NCBI GenBank assembly: GCA_963924555.1
Contig: OZ004590.1
Coordinates: 6,688,001 to 6,752,000, forward strand
DNA from: Crambe crambe
Taxonomy: Eukaryota; Porifera; Demospongiae; Poecilosclerida; Crambeidae
DNA length: 64,000 nucleotides
Direction of reading: 5' to 3'
Shown here: positions 14,050 through 26,411 of the stretch, in pieces
Position numbering within the stretch: the first letter of the stretch is position 1
Layout: every line of letters starts with the position of its first letter
Program-made: the position numbers and the translations under genes
Notes under the pieces: model-generated
The model's input: the letters and a program-made list of their open reading frames with translations, nothing else
Databases searched by the model: none
Told to the model about the DNA's origin: nothing

Positions 14050-16228
14050 TCATGTGACGCTATGAAAGTGATTGTACTTATTGGCTGGGAGAACTCTTTG
14101 GAAGTTCTTTATGTGTAGGTCCTCACGGTAGAGTCTCCAGAGGTTGTCGATGTCTTCCTGTGTCCAGCAGTCCCCTCCGAACCCAGCGTTCTCACCACAC
14201 CACTTGATGTTGTGAGAATTCAATCTGCAGCATAAGAATATAACTATATACTGCACTTCATTTTTACAAAATCTTATGATAGCATAAGAGAAGTGAGCTG
14301 ACAAGTACCTCAAGCAATATTTGTGGCTATCTAGGTGATCCATTTACCCCACGAACTAGCTATGTGGCATACTTTGTATGGAAATTGTTCATGTCCTCTC
14401 TGCTCACTGAGTTACGAATGATCACTAATGGGATCAAGTCTGCCAGCATTGCTCTGTGGGCTTGATCGTTGGCTCTCCGTGTCTCCACCTGCTCGGTCAG
14501 CGTATAGAGTTCAGGTCCATTATTGCACTCCAAGACGTGGGGCTTGAAGAGGTTATCAAGCAAAACATCAACTCCTATGACATCGAAGCATGTCCCTGGA
14601 ATCCTAAGATCAAGTGGTTGCTCACACTCTTCACTCAGCACTATTTTAGCCATGATATCAATAATTTCATTCCAGATTTTGTGTGAATTGATGTCATACA
14701 CCTCCTCCAAATGTTTCCACAACTCAGAGAGTAACATGGAGTTAGATTCTCTCTGATTTCTTGTTCTCTCAGCCACTGCAGCGTTGGTTAAGTGGATGCT
14801 GTAGTTCTGGTACTGCTCAGGGTCTGTGGTGTAGTTGTTAGCTGCAAATAGAACCAGCCCTTCCCTGTGGACTAGTGCCCTCAGGGGCTGGAGGTTAGTG
14901 ATCACTAGGTAGAGACGGATATGAAACTTCCTTCCGTAGAGAAGAAGTGGATTCATGATATAGCGTTGTGCAATGTATTTGATCTTTGAGTCATGGGGGA
15001 GGTGTCTTGACTGAGTGGCTATTTGGATTCCTATGGCCCTCTTGCCAGTGGAGGGCTTTATGATCCAGGGGGTATTGTTCAGTTTCAGAATTCCATCCAG
15101 AACAGAAATATCACTGCCAGTAAAACATACAAAGCAGCATCATTATGAAAGCTTTTACAATAATAATTATGAAAATATTTTGGCTTGCCATTGCATACAT
15201 TGCATACTTTAATGGCTGTGATCAGTTTATGGAAGCGAATGTTCCCTTGCCAACTAACCAGCTTAAAATTACTTACTCTGGAAGCACTAGTGAGTCTGGC
15301 ATGTAGGAGAACTCCTTGACTCCATACTTCTCCCTCATGCACTTGAACAGCTGCCACTGTGAGGCCTTCCCTCCTGATATTCCCATGTTGTTTTTGAGTG
15401 ACAGGCAATGGTTGTGGATCTGCCAGGGCCGAGGGAGGTTGGGAGTGTGGGCAAGGTGAAGGTGGGCCCACTGAGGGACCATTGTCCACAATAAATCCTG
15501 CAAAAGAAGAATAGAAAATCCATCTAGGTGCATTACTGATGTAGCTAGCTAGCTATAACAAGAGGTGGCATAATTGTGGTGCCAGCCTATCATCCACATA
15601 AGGTAAAGCGGGGCTATTTCGAACGGTGGGGCTATTCCGTAGGGTCAAATATTTTCAAAACTCCTCGAGCTTATGAGCTCTATTTTGAAAGGTATATTCT
15701 ACTATTATGGTAGATTATATCCTCCAACATTGAGCTCAGAAGCCTGAGTAGCTTCAGAAATATTTGAACAATATGGAATTACCCGCCGTTCGAAATAGCC
15801 CCGCTTTACCTTACCCAGTCATCTGAGGATGTTTCTTTGAATCCGTAAGGCTCCAGAATAGCCATTGCTGTCCTTCCAGCATACCTGCATTGAAGAATTG
15901 ACACAATTAAAAGTATGGACATCAAGTAACAACTAAGTGGACTGGCAACTTACTTTAATATGGAAGTTACTTACCCCACATGAATTGGGGTCTTCTTCCT
16001 TGAATACCAGTCGAATCGGACAAGGAGAGGTCTCTTTGATAGACCCTCATAGTGAGATATGTTGGCTGTGAGGAGCCTGTCACTAGCACTTGCACTGACT
16101 TGATCTGGCCAGTTACACCCCCTCCTTGGACTCTCCGGAGCTGCAACGAAATCTGAAAAGAAGGACCAAGAAAGCAAACACAGCAAGAAGAGCAAGAAGA
16201 TGCACAAGAAGCGCGCTACAGTACGCAT
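14050..16228 (-). CDS. Tubulin-tyrosine-ligase-like (TTL domain) protein with N-terminal signal anchor
   Basis: ATP-grasp ligase of the TTL family, which adds amino acids to proteins (classically Tyr, Glu or Gly to tubulin). The main exon (about 15116-14380) has the TTL core: [17 protein letters not shown] with the ATP-binding Lys, [17 protein letters not shown], the metal and nucleotide region [11 protein letters not shown], and [11 protein letters not shown]. Upstream exons give [38 protein letters not shown] and [18 protein letters not shown]. The first exon starts [21 protein letters not shown], a strong hydrophobic signal peptide or type II anchor, unlike cytosolic tubulin ligases. A C-terminal exon (about 14224-14050) is Trp/Cys-rich. 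Length is about 480 residues. The TTL fold is certain; substrate and compartment are inferred only from the hydrophobic N-terminus. Head-to-head with the RhoGEF gene (143 bp). Confidence 0.88.
15601..15811. mobile_element. 211-bp TA-flanked MITE (Tc1/mariner-like ends)
   Basis: Perfect 26-bp terminal inverted repeats begin AGGTAAAGCGGGGCTATTTC, with imperfect pairing continuing inward to about 60 bp per arm. The element is flanked by TA on both sides (15599-15600 and 15812-15813), as expected for a Tc1/mariner-type target duplication. It encodes no transposase. It sits in a TTL-like gene intron whose 5' splice site it touches. Confidence 0.9.
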
Positions 16229-16371
16229 CTTAAGATCAGTTGATCATCTTGATCTTTGTTTTTGCTGCAATGCCCTATCGCCTACCAGCTCCGCCTCTTA
16301 TAGGTGTGCCACGTGTAGAGTATACGATAGAATCCTGGCTATTTTACTACTTTATGCAGGTAGCGAGCAAA
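16229..16371. promoter_or_regulatory. Shared divergent promoter region, TTL-like / RhoGEF, with CACGTG E-box
   Basis: 143 bp between start codons. A CACGTG E-box lies at 16310-16315 (GCCACGTGTA). Confidence 0.5.
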
Positions 16372-19300
16372 ATGTCTCGAGCAGATGTTATAACAAATGA
16401 AGAAGGGCTTAAGCATGCTATAGAAGTAGATCTATGGTATGACAGCGATGGTAGCAGCGAAGATGAGCTCATGATAGAAGAATGTGATGACGAAGAGAAA
16501 TTCAATGCAGATAATTTCAAAGTACTTTAATAGTTTAATACCTAGGGCATTATGCTCCTGCTAGGGCCCAGGGCTATTAATTTGCATTGTGCAAGCACAT
16601 CTTAATTTATTTACTTCAGAGTGAATGGTCTAGTATAACACGGGACGATGGAGATGGTGTACTATTCAGTATTGCTCCTCGACAGAAGAGTTTTGAGGAA
16701 ATTACCAAGAACTTACTGAAGCAACTGACAGATGACGAGGTTGATAATGGTGGAGATCACACTCTAATGGATAAAAATGGGAGCATATCATATTGTGAGG
16801 GAGAAGATCAGCAAAAAAAGGAGGAATGTTGTAACAGTTTCAGCGTGTCCTCTTCTTGTTCTACAGCTATGGCATCTTCTGTGGTATGTGTGCACACATA
16901 CTCTTACTACTGTAACTAGCTGTTGTTTTGATGACTCAGCAACTGTTTGTTCTCAGGACAACACTGCTGCTTTGCATTCCGATCGGCCAAAATATTATTG
17001 TGTAGCATACGAAATGATGTCATCAGAAAGAACGTGAGTTTTTTTTTTCTCTGATGTTAAAATAATCAATTAAAGATTTGTTTTTGGTTGGTATTTTTAA
17101 GGTATGTCCAAAACCTGAAACTGATAGAAAAGGTGAGAGAAAATCATTGTAGTTATGTTTGTAAGGCAGCTTTAGGGATATTAGGGGCATGTGCAGTTTT
17201 AACAATTCACTTCCTCTCATGTTACAAATCTTCCGATGTCATGTGTAATACTCGTAGCTTTAATCACTTCCCTGGCCAGGGTCTGCTCCTTAAAGCCCCG
17301 GGCCTTCCCTGGCCACCTATAGCCATCCTTGTGAATGGCCAGGGTGTCCCCCAATTAATGGTCCACCATTCCATGCAGGTAGTACATGGTGCTGTGAGGA
17401 CAGCTCATTTGACTGGAAGACCTATTCTCCCTGAGCAAGGCAGAAAAGAAGTCTTCCTTAACATTGGGGAGATTTATGCCCTCAGCTTCGACCTTTTACA
17501 AGAACTGGAAGAGCGAATATCAAAATGGTATACCTTATAAGAGTGCATGCATGATCTGCAGATTTCTATTAGGATAATAATATCAACCATGCAGGGATTC
17601 TAACTCAACAATAGCTGATGTTATAGCAAAAAGAGCTCCTTTCTTTAAAGTTTGTGATTTTCAGTGTTATTTGTTGTATAGCTAAGTAATAGAGTTCATG
17701 CTTGTAGCTCTACTCCATGTATAGCTCACGATTCGATGATGCCCAACTGGCCTATTGCAAATGGTTGAAAAAAAGCAAGAAATTTGCAGAACTAATTCAT
17801 ATCATTGAAGTATGTCCAGTGTATAAGACAAAGGATTATAAAGTTCAGTTTGTGAACTCTAGCTACCTTTCCTTGGTTACCCTTCCCTTAGTTGATGGGG
17901 GAATTCTCTCTCCACTATATTATAATGACCACAATTTATCAATGCCATTTGCAGACAAGTCGTCTCTCCAAGGGCTTGCCTATATCCAGTTATATGCTGT
18001 GCCCTATTCAGCGCATTCCTCGCTATCGACTCCTCCTGGAAGGTAAGCTTATTACTCGTATCTACAAAAAATATAAAATAAAGATTAAAAAAAAAAAAAA
18101 AAATAGGCCAAGCTTATAAGCCAGCCAATTCCATCAGTGCTTATGCTATGTCATCAGTTGCTACATAGAAAATCACTGATATTTTTTTGTAGATTATTTA
18201 AGACACTTGCCTGAGATGCACCCTGACAGAGAAAACACTGAAGGTATGTAACTATTAACTATGAACACTGTCCCAAACTCTCATGCATATTATTATCTGA
18301 CCAATGATAGCTGCACTAGCTGCCATTTCAGAAGCTGCTCTCCACATGAACGAGAGAGTGACAGATGTGGTAATGATTTACTGTAGTTAAGTCACTCTGG
18401 CACTAACTTATTTTAACTCTCACTGACTGTATCTATTATTATTATCATAGGAAAACCAGGCACAGATTGTGAAGATGCAAAAGACGTTCTCTGGCAGTGA
18501 AAGTTTGGTTGCTCCTGGAAGAGTGAGTACTGTAATCATTTTCATTCTATAGCTAGATGCACACTATTATGACACAAAATAATTATCATAAACTATTTAA
18601 ATCATAAACTATTATGATAAACATCTTTTACAACACACAGAAATATCTTGGGCGAGGGCCAGTGTATTTTGTGCCTGGTAGTAGCAGATACAAACAAAGA
18701 GTGCTATTCTTGGTAAGACCATTTCACTGCATGCATGGAAGAGATGCATGAAGATGCTATTTAGAATACCTAATTCAGTTTTCAGATATTCTGATGGTCA
18801 CTGGCATCACTGCCAGCAGAAAGTACAAGATTCGTCATAAGATATTGCTAAAGGACTTGATGGTGCATTGATCATGCATGATTCTTATAAATTATGAACT
18901 GTTTCATGATTTTAGCTAATATGCACAGGTATCAACAGTACAATCCCCTAATGCTTTCTGTATCATTGAAAAGGGGATGGCCTGTCCAATGAGATTCTGT
19001 GCTAAGTGAGTGATGGGCTAGCTGGAGGCAATAACATGGCACTGTGGTTGTTTCCTTGCAGGTCGATGGAGGAGAGAAACCAGTGGATAAGAGTACAGGC
19101 ACCATTATTGTTTTCTGGTTAATTAACAAAAAAATGTCTTTATGATGTGCAGGAACTGAACACTGCCAAAGCGGTGGAAAGTGGTGATAACTTCAACACA
19201 CTGAGCAAGGGATCAAAGTATGCATCAGTCCTCAATGACCCTGAGGCCTATAGTGAGTTTTACAGCTAGTAATAATAACATTTACTCAACAAGATTACTG

Positions 19301-20270
19301 TGTGTTTTATCACACTAATTGTAGGTTCCATTATGGCCGTCCTTAATGACCCAACATTTGAGCTCAACCAGCCTTCATGGGTTCGTAGAACTCTCCGTGC
19401 TTCTCAACCTACTCGTAAGGCCATCACTGTCTCCACGTATTCTCCTCCCAACGATGTTGCTGCTGCTGATCCTAAGTCAGATGATGTGCCAGTAGTGGAG
19501 GAAGTAGATCAAGCAGATACAATGATGGAGGACATGATAACAGAGTTCATGAGTGAAGTCTCAGCTCCAAAACAGCAAGTACTTAAAGAATCCTAAATTT
19601 TCCCCTTGATTCAGCTGATGATTTGTTATAGGTGCTCTGTATGGGACAAGAGACCATGCTGTGTGGTGGCTACTTGCAGCAGATGTCTTTTGAGCGAGGG
19701 GAAGTATGGAAGAGGAGGTGGTTTGTACTTACAAGTAGAGCTCTTGTTTGCTTTGACAATCACCTGGTGAGCACAATATTGTCGGTTCACAGCAATGAAT
19801 GATAGCAATGGTGTTCATGTTATAGTGTTTGGAAGCAACAGGTGCACTAGTACTGGCTGGTTATTCCCTCTCCATGGCAACCCTTACTGTGAGTGTAGCA
19901 TAATAATTATGGTTAGGAGGGGGCACATCATTGCTGAAAGATAAATATTTACCCAGGAGAAGGTTAGAAGGTTAAAAGGGTGTGTCCCAGCCCCCCCCCC
20001 CCCACCCCCCTCCTGTACTCCTAGATATTACTAGACTACTATTATTATTCTTTCAATTTTCCCTTGAAGGATGATGCAATAGACAAACCTCATGTTTTCA
20101 AGCTAATGAAAGATGGACACAGGCCGTATTTCTTTCACCTTGCCAACGATTATGACTTTGAGGGGTATACCTATGAAGTATAATTGTTGGAGTACATGAA
20201 TTTAGCTCTCTATCTTCCATCCTGTAGGTGGTTTGAGCTCTTGAAGGAACTATTAGAACTCATAGATTAA
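16372..20270 (+). CDS. FGD-like Rho guanine nucleotide exchange factor (DH-PH-PH, no FYVE seen)
   Basis: Likely activates a Cdc42/Rac-type GTPase. An acidic N-terminus (MSRADVITNEEG, 16372) is followed by a DH domain over several exons: YEMMSSERT/YVQNLKLIEK near 17010-17130, the segment VFLNIGEIYALSFDLLQELE near 17450, YCKWLKKSKKF near 17755 and LCPIQRIPRYRLLLE near 18000 (the conserved QRIPRY helix). A first PH domain covers about 18640-19110 (YLGRGPVYFVPG, FSDILMVTG, MEERNQWI). A linker follows, then a second PH domain: CGGYLQQMSFERGEVWKRRWFV near 19660 (split here for reading) to YDFEGWFELLKELLELID at the stop 20268-20270. DH-PH...PH is the FGD arrangement, but the cysteine-rich FYVE finger between the PH domains is absent from the exons I can read. 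Tandem with kindlin, 375 bp upstream. Confidence 0.82.
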
Positions 20271-20645
20271 ATATAGCTATAGCCAGCTACACAGTGACAC
20301 ATGTGAGTTGTGTATAATAAGCAGTGTGCGAAGTCATTGATCATGAACCAAACCATCTCCTGTTACATATTAATGGCCAGCCACTCCCATGGTGATTGCT
20401 ATCTTTTGTACAACTTAAAAAATAATAATTAATTTTGCGGTTAAACTTTGGAATGCGAGCGGGCTCAATCCATAAAGAAGCGAGCTCGAGATATTCTCTC
20501 AGTCGAGTGTCGACGAATTGAGCTGGTGGCTGTACTCAATTGTACTAAATTGTTAGGGATTAGGCATACAAGATACTAGTTGGTAGTCATTACTCTTCCT
20601 GTTCAGTAAGGACCTTCGGAGAGTTTAATAGTCCTTACTTTGAAA
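20271..20645. other. Intergenic gap, RhoGEF to kindlin
   Basis: 375 bp holding the RhoGEF 3' UTR and the kindlin promoter and 5' UTR. No coding region, repeat or clear promoter element was recognised. Confidence 0.6.
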
Positions 20646-23600
20646 ATGGCGAATCCAGAGCCAAGCGACCGACAGGAATTTGACTGGGATCTGCCGATCA
20701 ATGTACCTACTATAGGAGTCCACAGGACTCTGAGAGTCACCAGCAGTGAGAGCATCGGAGCTGTCATGATAAAGCTCGCCAGTAAATTAGGTGAGAAGTT
20801 TAGCTGGCTAGCTAACTAGGAACCTTGCACATGAATCACCCATAGTGAAGTAGGACCATAGGCAAGTCACTGGTATATGGAATGGCTTGAGGCCAGTCTT
20901 TAGTCTAAAGGGAAAGTGCCTTGCTTACCAGAAGCTGAATTATCTAGCCACCAGCCACCTCACCTCAAAAAAAAAAAAAAAGTATATCTTACACCTTAGA
21001 GCTAGCTTAGTCCCATTACTAAGTGGTAAACTGCAAGACTCTTTCCTTTTGAGGTGGTTCTTCCCTGCTTTCTGCTTTGTGTGATGCCAGAAATTCCTTT
21101 CTGATCACCTCAGCGAGTCAACACTTCTTGTTGTGGCTGTTGTTTGCATATCATCAGGGTATGCATCCAGGACAATGTGGTTTGATTTTTGAAATGGAAT
21201 CAGACACTTATTTACCTCACCTCTCTGATTAGATGATCAGGACACTACCTTTCTGATTAGGACACTTAAACCTCTCTGATTAAGACATTTCTTCTCCGAT
21301 CAGGACACTTATTTGACTTATCTCAAATTGTCCCATCTCTCTAATCAGGGCACTTATCCCACCTCTCTGTGAAATCAGCTATGTCCTTCTCTGAAGCCTG
21401 TCCTGTGTGTGCCTAGCGCCTCACTGTTTAACTGGTACATGGTAGGTACATGTAACGTGCAGTCATGTTATGTTAACCTGGAACTAACATGTTACTGGAT
21501 AGCAAAAGGCCTTTGTTACATGTTATAGGATATTCATGATCTCTACACCGTGTGCAATTAATTGCCTTAGTCTTCAGATTAATTCACCCCTGAAGCAAAG
21601 ACTAGTGACATTTGCTCCCCAATCAATTGTATTCATAGATTGATTGGCAATTGTTTGTGGGAGTGTAAGATGTCAAGCGTGTCCAGAGCATATCGTGGTC
21701 GTTACTGCTATCATTGGTCTGTTGTGTTTTTCCTAATACTCTGTGTGTGTGTGTGTGTGCAACAAATTCAAAGTAATTTTTTCATGTATCTCCTGATAAT
21801 ATTATGATGCAATGCTGTGGCTGAGGTGCCAAGTACACCTTTCTGTGATCACATCTCTCTCTATATAACTCAATTATAATAGGGTCATACCTTCTATATA
21901 ATATTGTCTCTTTGTTTCTTGTATAGGAGATGCTGACTGGTCAGATTATGCCCTGTGGTGGCCAGACAAGGCCATATGGCTGAACAAGCCCAGACAGACT
22001 CTTTATGCTTATGGTATCATGTCGGATGCCAAGCTAGAGTTCGTCCCTGTCCACCGCTACATTAACATTGAGATGCCCAACCGGCAGAAGTACCAGATGA
22101 GGGTCAACTTTGCCATCATGACCTTCTTCACTGTGGGAGAGATTTGTAGAGAGTTTGGGATCCGTCATCCAGAAGAGCTCAGCTTGATGAGGTCCCCACT
22201 GGACAAAGAGAATTATTCCAAGCTCACCGGTTGGGCCAAGAAAAGGAAGGTAAGCAAGATAGGGGGAGTGGTCTTGTCACATACCTATCCCCTCCTTCCC
22301 TCCCCTGCTCTCCCCTCTCCTCTCCCCTCTTCTCTCCCTCTCCTCTTCCCTCCCCTCTCCCCTCCCCTCTCCCTCCCCTCTCCCTCCCCTCTCCCCTCCC
22401 CATCCCCTCCCCTCTCCCTCCCCATCCCCTCCCCTCTCCCTCCCCTCTCCCCTCCCCTCCCCTCCCTCCCCTTCCCATCCCCTCCCGTCATATTAGTAGT
22501 CTACTATCACATGTTAAGTTCTTGAGAGATTAACAACAGATATTTTCTCCCAATGTTTGTTCAGTGGGGAGGTTTTGTATATCGTAGGTACTTAATCATG
22601 TTTTTTTTTTTCTATGTTATTAGCTGCATTTCTGATTGAGTTCATTACACTGTGTAAAAGTTTATAAACTCATTATCACTTGAAATATTCCCCCTAATTC
22701 TCCTCAGCCCTGGGGGTGAGTTCGAGTATGATTTTTTGTTTTGTAGAGAAGTGGACTTGGGTCCCGAGAGAATACACCCATTCGTGATGGAGACAACCTC
22801 TCCGTGGACAGTGGAGACATCCTCGGAGACAAGACTCCCCCCGGCTCCCCCTCCCGTCGCCGCAAGTACCCCAACCTCGCCCTCACCCCGGCTCAGCGCT
22901 CGCAGCAGGATGGGGGATCTGGTAGCAATGTGCCCTCGGGGATTCTAAAAACCTACATCGGAGATGCCGGTGAGGGGGGCTTCTTCTCAGACAAGTTCTA
23001 CCAGCACATAGTGGAGCGTTGCTATGTCAACGGACTGTAAGTCACATCTCAAACATGTAGCCATAATGGAGTTATTTTAAAACACCTTTTTCTTAATTTG
23101 CTTCCTTCTGGCGACTATAGGTCAAGTTGGAATGGCATCTATTAAATTAAGTAGAATGCAAGTAGGAATGATGTGTGTTATGGTTAGGCCTAATGCAGTG
23201 CTGTACACAACATTTAAAAGCTTTTGTCTAGTCTCCTTGTCCTCTTCTTTATCATCCTGACCTTACCACTATATTGCTCTGAACTCTCTCACCTGCAAGA
23301 CCTCAGACTTTAAACAGTAATGTGGTTGCTATGATTACTGGGAAGGAAGTGTTTCAGTTTGGGTGATTTGTAGTTCAAAAAATTCCATCCCCACACACAG
23401 CTATATGAGGAACTCCTAGAAATAAGGAAGTGTTGGAAGGGGAGAAGGTATGAGAAGATTCTATCTGGGTGGGGTTGGTAAAACTTGTTAGAGAAATGTT
23501 GGCTGAAGATTCTCGTTGTTTCTCTGCTGTTGGCTTCTGTTTTTCTTCTGAGTGTCTGTGAAGTAGAAATCTTTTCCAACTTGTGGTGGGCAGATTGGAA

Positions 23601-26411
23601 TGCTTGGCTGGCTATCCTGCTGTAGTTAATGAATAATTCCAAGAGGAGAAACCTTAAAAAGTGTCCCGCTTTCATGATGTGTACAGACATGCAGGAATCT
23701 CTACTTCCATATAAGGTTGAGACTTCCACTTGTGGCTCTGTGGTGGAATTACTAAGCAATCATTGACCATTCAAAAGGAATTAGTGTATATAATAATTAT
23801 TGTAGGCTACAGTTTGACCTTTCACCTTTTAGTAGACCTACTGTTCGACCTTTCACCTTTCTAGGTGGTTGGACTCTTCCAAGACTCTGTATGAGCAAGA
23901 TGTGAAGGAGCACGACCTCCTCTATCTGAGATTCAAGTACTACTCCTTTGCAGACATTGACCCTCGGGTTAGTTTCCTCTGATCACAGAGTGTACGATAG
24001 TGGGTGTGGTAAATTTAAACAGCCAGTTTGTGTGGGTTGAGGAAGGAGACCCTTTCCCCTCCTCCATCCTAATACATATTAAAATCCGTCCCATAGTACA
24101 TGATGGAAATAGTCACACAGTCACAGAGCATTATTGTCGTAGTGATGGTGTGTGACTGATTGTCTCCTTCCTTGCAGTACGATGAGCAGAGAATTGTCCA
24201 TCTGTACGAGCAAGCCAAACGTGCCATATTGACGGAAGAAGTTGAATGTACAGAGGAAGAGGCATACACCTTTGCAGCATTACAGGTTGGTCCTTATCTA
24301 TCTACATACATGTCTCTCTTATTAACCTGAGGGGGGTTATTCTTTCGTTTCTCAGTTACAAGTGAAGCAGGCAGACTCTTACACTAGCTCACCTGCAAAA
24401 CCACTGCCTAAGGCTACTGTGGATACCTCTGTTACAGATATAGATGCAGCTCTAAACAGTTTGCAGGTGCGTGCGTGTGTGTGTGTATTAAGCTGTGTAC
24501 AGCTGCATTGAATCAACTGGTTTCTTTTTTGTTCTGCTGCAGGTTCAATTGGGGCAAGTTGAAACTACAACAGTGAGTTGTTTTTGTTTGCTTGTTTGTT
24601 TATTTGTTTTTCTGTTGGGAAGGATGCAGGATGATTAATTATCTCTTTCTCTTTCTGCCTCCAGACCAGCGAAAACAGCCCCGCCCTCCAGCTGACAGGT
24701 GATATCAAGTTCATCAAGTCCACTAGACTCACCTTTCGTTCACCAAAGAAGTTCTTCTTCATTCTTAAAGGTGTGGCACAATATTGAGACTGTTAATAAT
24801 GTCCTTACTTTGCCTTTCTTCCCCTTAGGCAACAGTCTGACATATTATAAGAATGAGGCAGAATTCAAAGCAAACGAGTCATTCATTCAAAGGTTCATAC
24901 TAACAGGGGCAGAGTCTATACCAGACGTCGACGTAGGAAAGAGGAGATTTGCCCTTAACATCATTCTTCCCAGTTCAGATGACACTGGGGAAATCAGACT
25001 CGTCTTTGAGAATGTATGTAAGATGGCTAGGCCAAGGGGCTCTGTGAGATTGGGGGGTTCTGTGAGATTATGGGAGTTCTGTGAGACACCCATTTTCAAT
25101 AAGACTTTTGTTCTGAGACCTAATGTCCTTTTCACTTCTTGGCTGCCAGCTAGGGGCAGGATTTGATGACTGCTGGCCCACCACTGGATGGGTCTAGGGC
25201 ATTGTCTCAAATAGAAGAAGCTACATTGAGTTTTTCATTCTTGTATGTATTTAAAGGAGTTAGCTCACGATTTTTGCCAAGTGTGGCAGCCAATTTCAGA
25301 TTGCTTGTATGTAGAAATAGATTTAGGGTGATATATTTACTGATAAGGGTTACAACTGTTCTCCAGGGGGATGAATATGCTTCATGGACAGCAGGCTGCA
25401 GGATGATAATGAAGGGGCGTCCCCTTGCCAAGGCAGGCTATGACCAAGAACTGACCAGCATCAAGGGGTTCATTGCTATGCAGAACAAGGCAGATGGCGG
25501 AGTACGAGTATCAGCAGCAGCTATTGCTGATAAGGTGTGTTTCTCCAATACATGCCATAATGGTGGGTGTTAATTGGAAAATGAATTTTCCCACTGCAGG
25601 ATGAACTTCGACCTGAAGATCTGGTGGGTCCACGACTCTTCAAAAAGAAGAAATCAAAAGAAGTGAGTTCATTTTGGTTTGCAGAGGAATGTAAAGAACC
25701 ACAAAACCTTATCTCCCTTCTTCTCCTCTTTGCCTGTTTTTCATAGATTGCACGGCAGATTCTTGAAGCACATGCCTCCATGCTCAACTTGAGTGCCCTG
25801 GATGCCAAGCTGCAGTACATCAGGAACTGGCAGGCCTTGCAAGACTTTGGACTCACATTCTTCCTGGTCAAAGTGGGAAAGAACAGGAAAGAGGTTAGTC
25901 TGTACATACAGCTCTTTGTGGTTTCCCCCCCCCCCCCCCAGTGGGATCTATAGAGGTATACAGTGTCCTGAGATGCAAGAACTTCTACACTTCTCTGTGT
26001 CCCAGCGACACCTCTGGTTCCATGTAGCGTCAGGTTACTCTGAATGACTACAGCTACTTTCTTCTGTTTTACTAGGAGCTGTTAGGAATTGGCTACAACC
26101 GTCTCATTCTCATGGACTTGAACACTCGTGAACAGAAGAAGATTTGGCGCTACTCTGCCATGAAATCTTGGAATGTGAACTGGGAATCAAAGCAGCTGAG
26201 AGTGGACCATGAAGACGAGAAGCTTCTATTCCAATGCCTCTCAGCAGATCTGAAGATAGTCCATGAGTTTATTGGGGGTAACATATGGCTCTCACTTCGT
26301 AATGATAAAGATCCTTTGGATGTTGCCATGTTTGTCAAGCTAACAGGTGGAGTGACCAACAATCTCAGTGGGTGGGGCTCCGAGACCATGACACGATTCC
26401 TTGCTGCCTGA
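20646..26411 (+). CDS. FERMT: Kindlin (FERM-domain integrin co-activator)
   Basis: Kindlins bind integrin beta tails and, with talin, activate integrins at cell-matrix adhesions. F0 is split by a 1.1-kb intron: [20 protein letters not shown] (20646-20790), then [15 protein letters not shown] from 21927. F1 includes [16 protein letters not shown]2 starts near [15 protein letters not shown] and [19 protein letters not shown] and is interrupted by a PH domain ([37 protein letters not shown]). F3 ends with [17 protein letters not shown] and [14 protein letters not shown]. All match kindlin-2 in order. At the integrin-contacting Gln-Trp of human kindlins this protein has Ser-Trp (MKSWNVNW). Human kindlin-2 ends soon after the MFYKLTSG motif; here about 20 further residues follow MFVKLTGG. 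Assignment is secure; which vertebrate paralogue it resembles is not meaningful. Confidence 0.95.
20791..21926 (+). other. Kindlin intron 1 with degenerate tandem repeat
   Basis: A 1136-bp intron, long for this locus. Between about 21190 and 21370 the phrase CTCTCTGATTAGGACACTTA recurs in five or six degenerate copies. A short GT run lies near 21740. No coding exon was recognised. Confidence 0.7.
22283..22488 (+). repeat. About 205-bp polypyrimidine (CCCTCTCC)n tract in kindlin intron
   Basis: Almost pure C/T on the sense strand, with mirror-like CCCTCCCCTCTCCC units, starting shortly after the donor near 22250. Such homopurine/homopyrimidine mirror tracts can form triplex H-DNA in vitro; whether this one does is unknown. 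Confidence 0.92.

Noticed and set aside
17270-17360. CCTGGCCAGG words with inverted pairing in a RhoGEF intron
   Set aside because: Short self-complementary words without clear ends or target duplication; not enough for a mobile element.
22224-22533. Several overlapping open frames of Gly/Arg or Pro/Ser/Leu repeats
   Set aside because: Produced by the intronic polypyrimidine tract, not coding.
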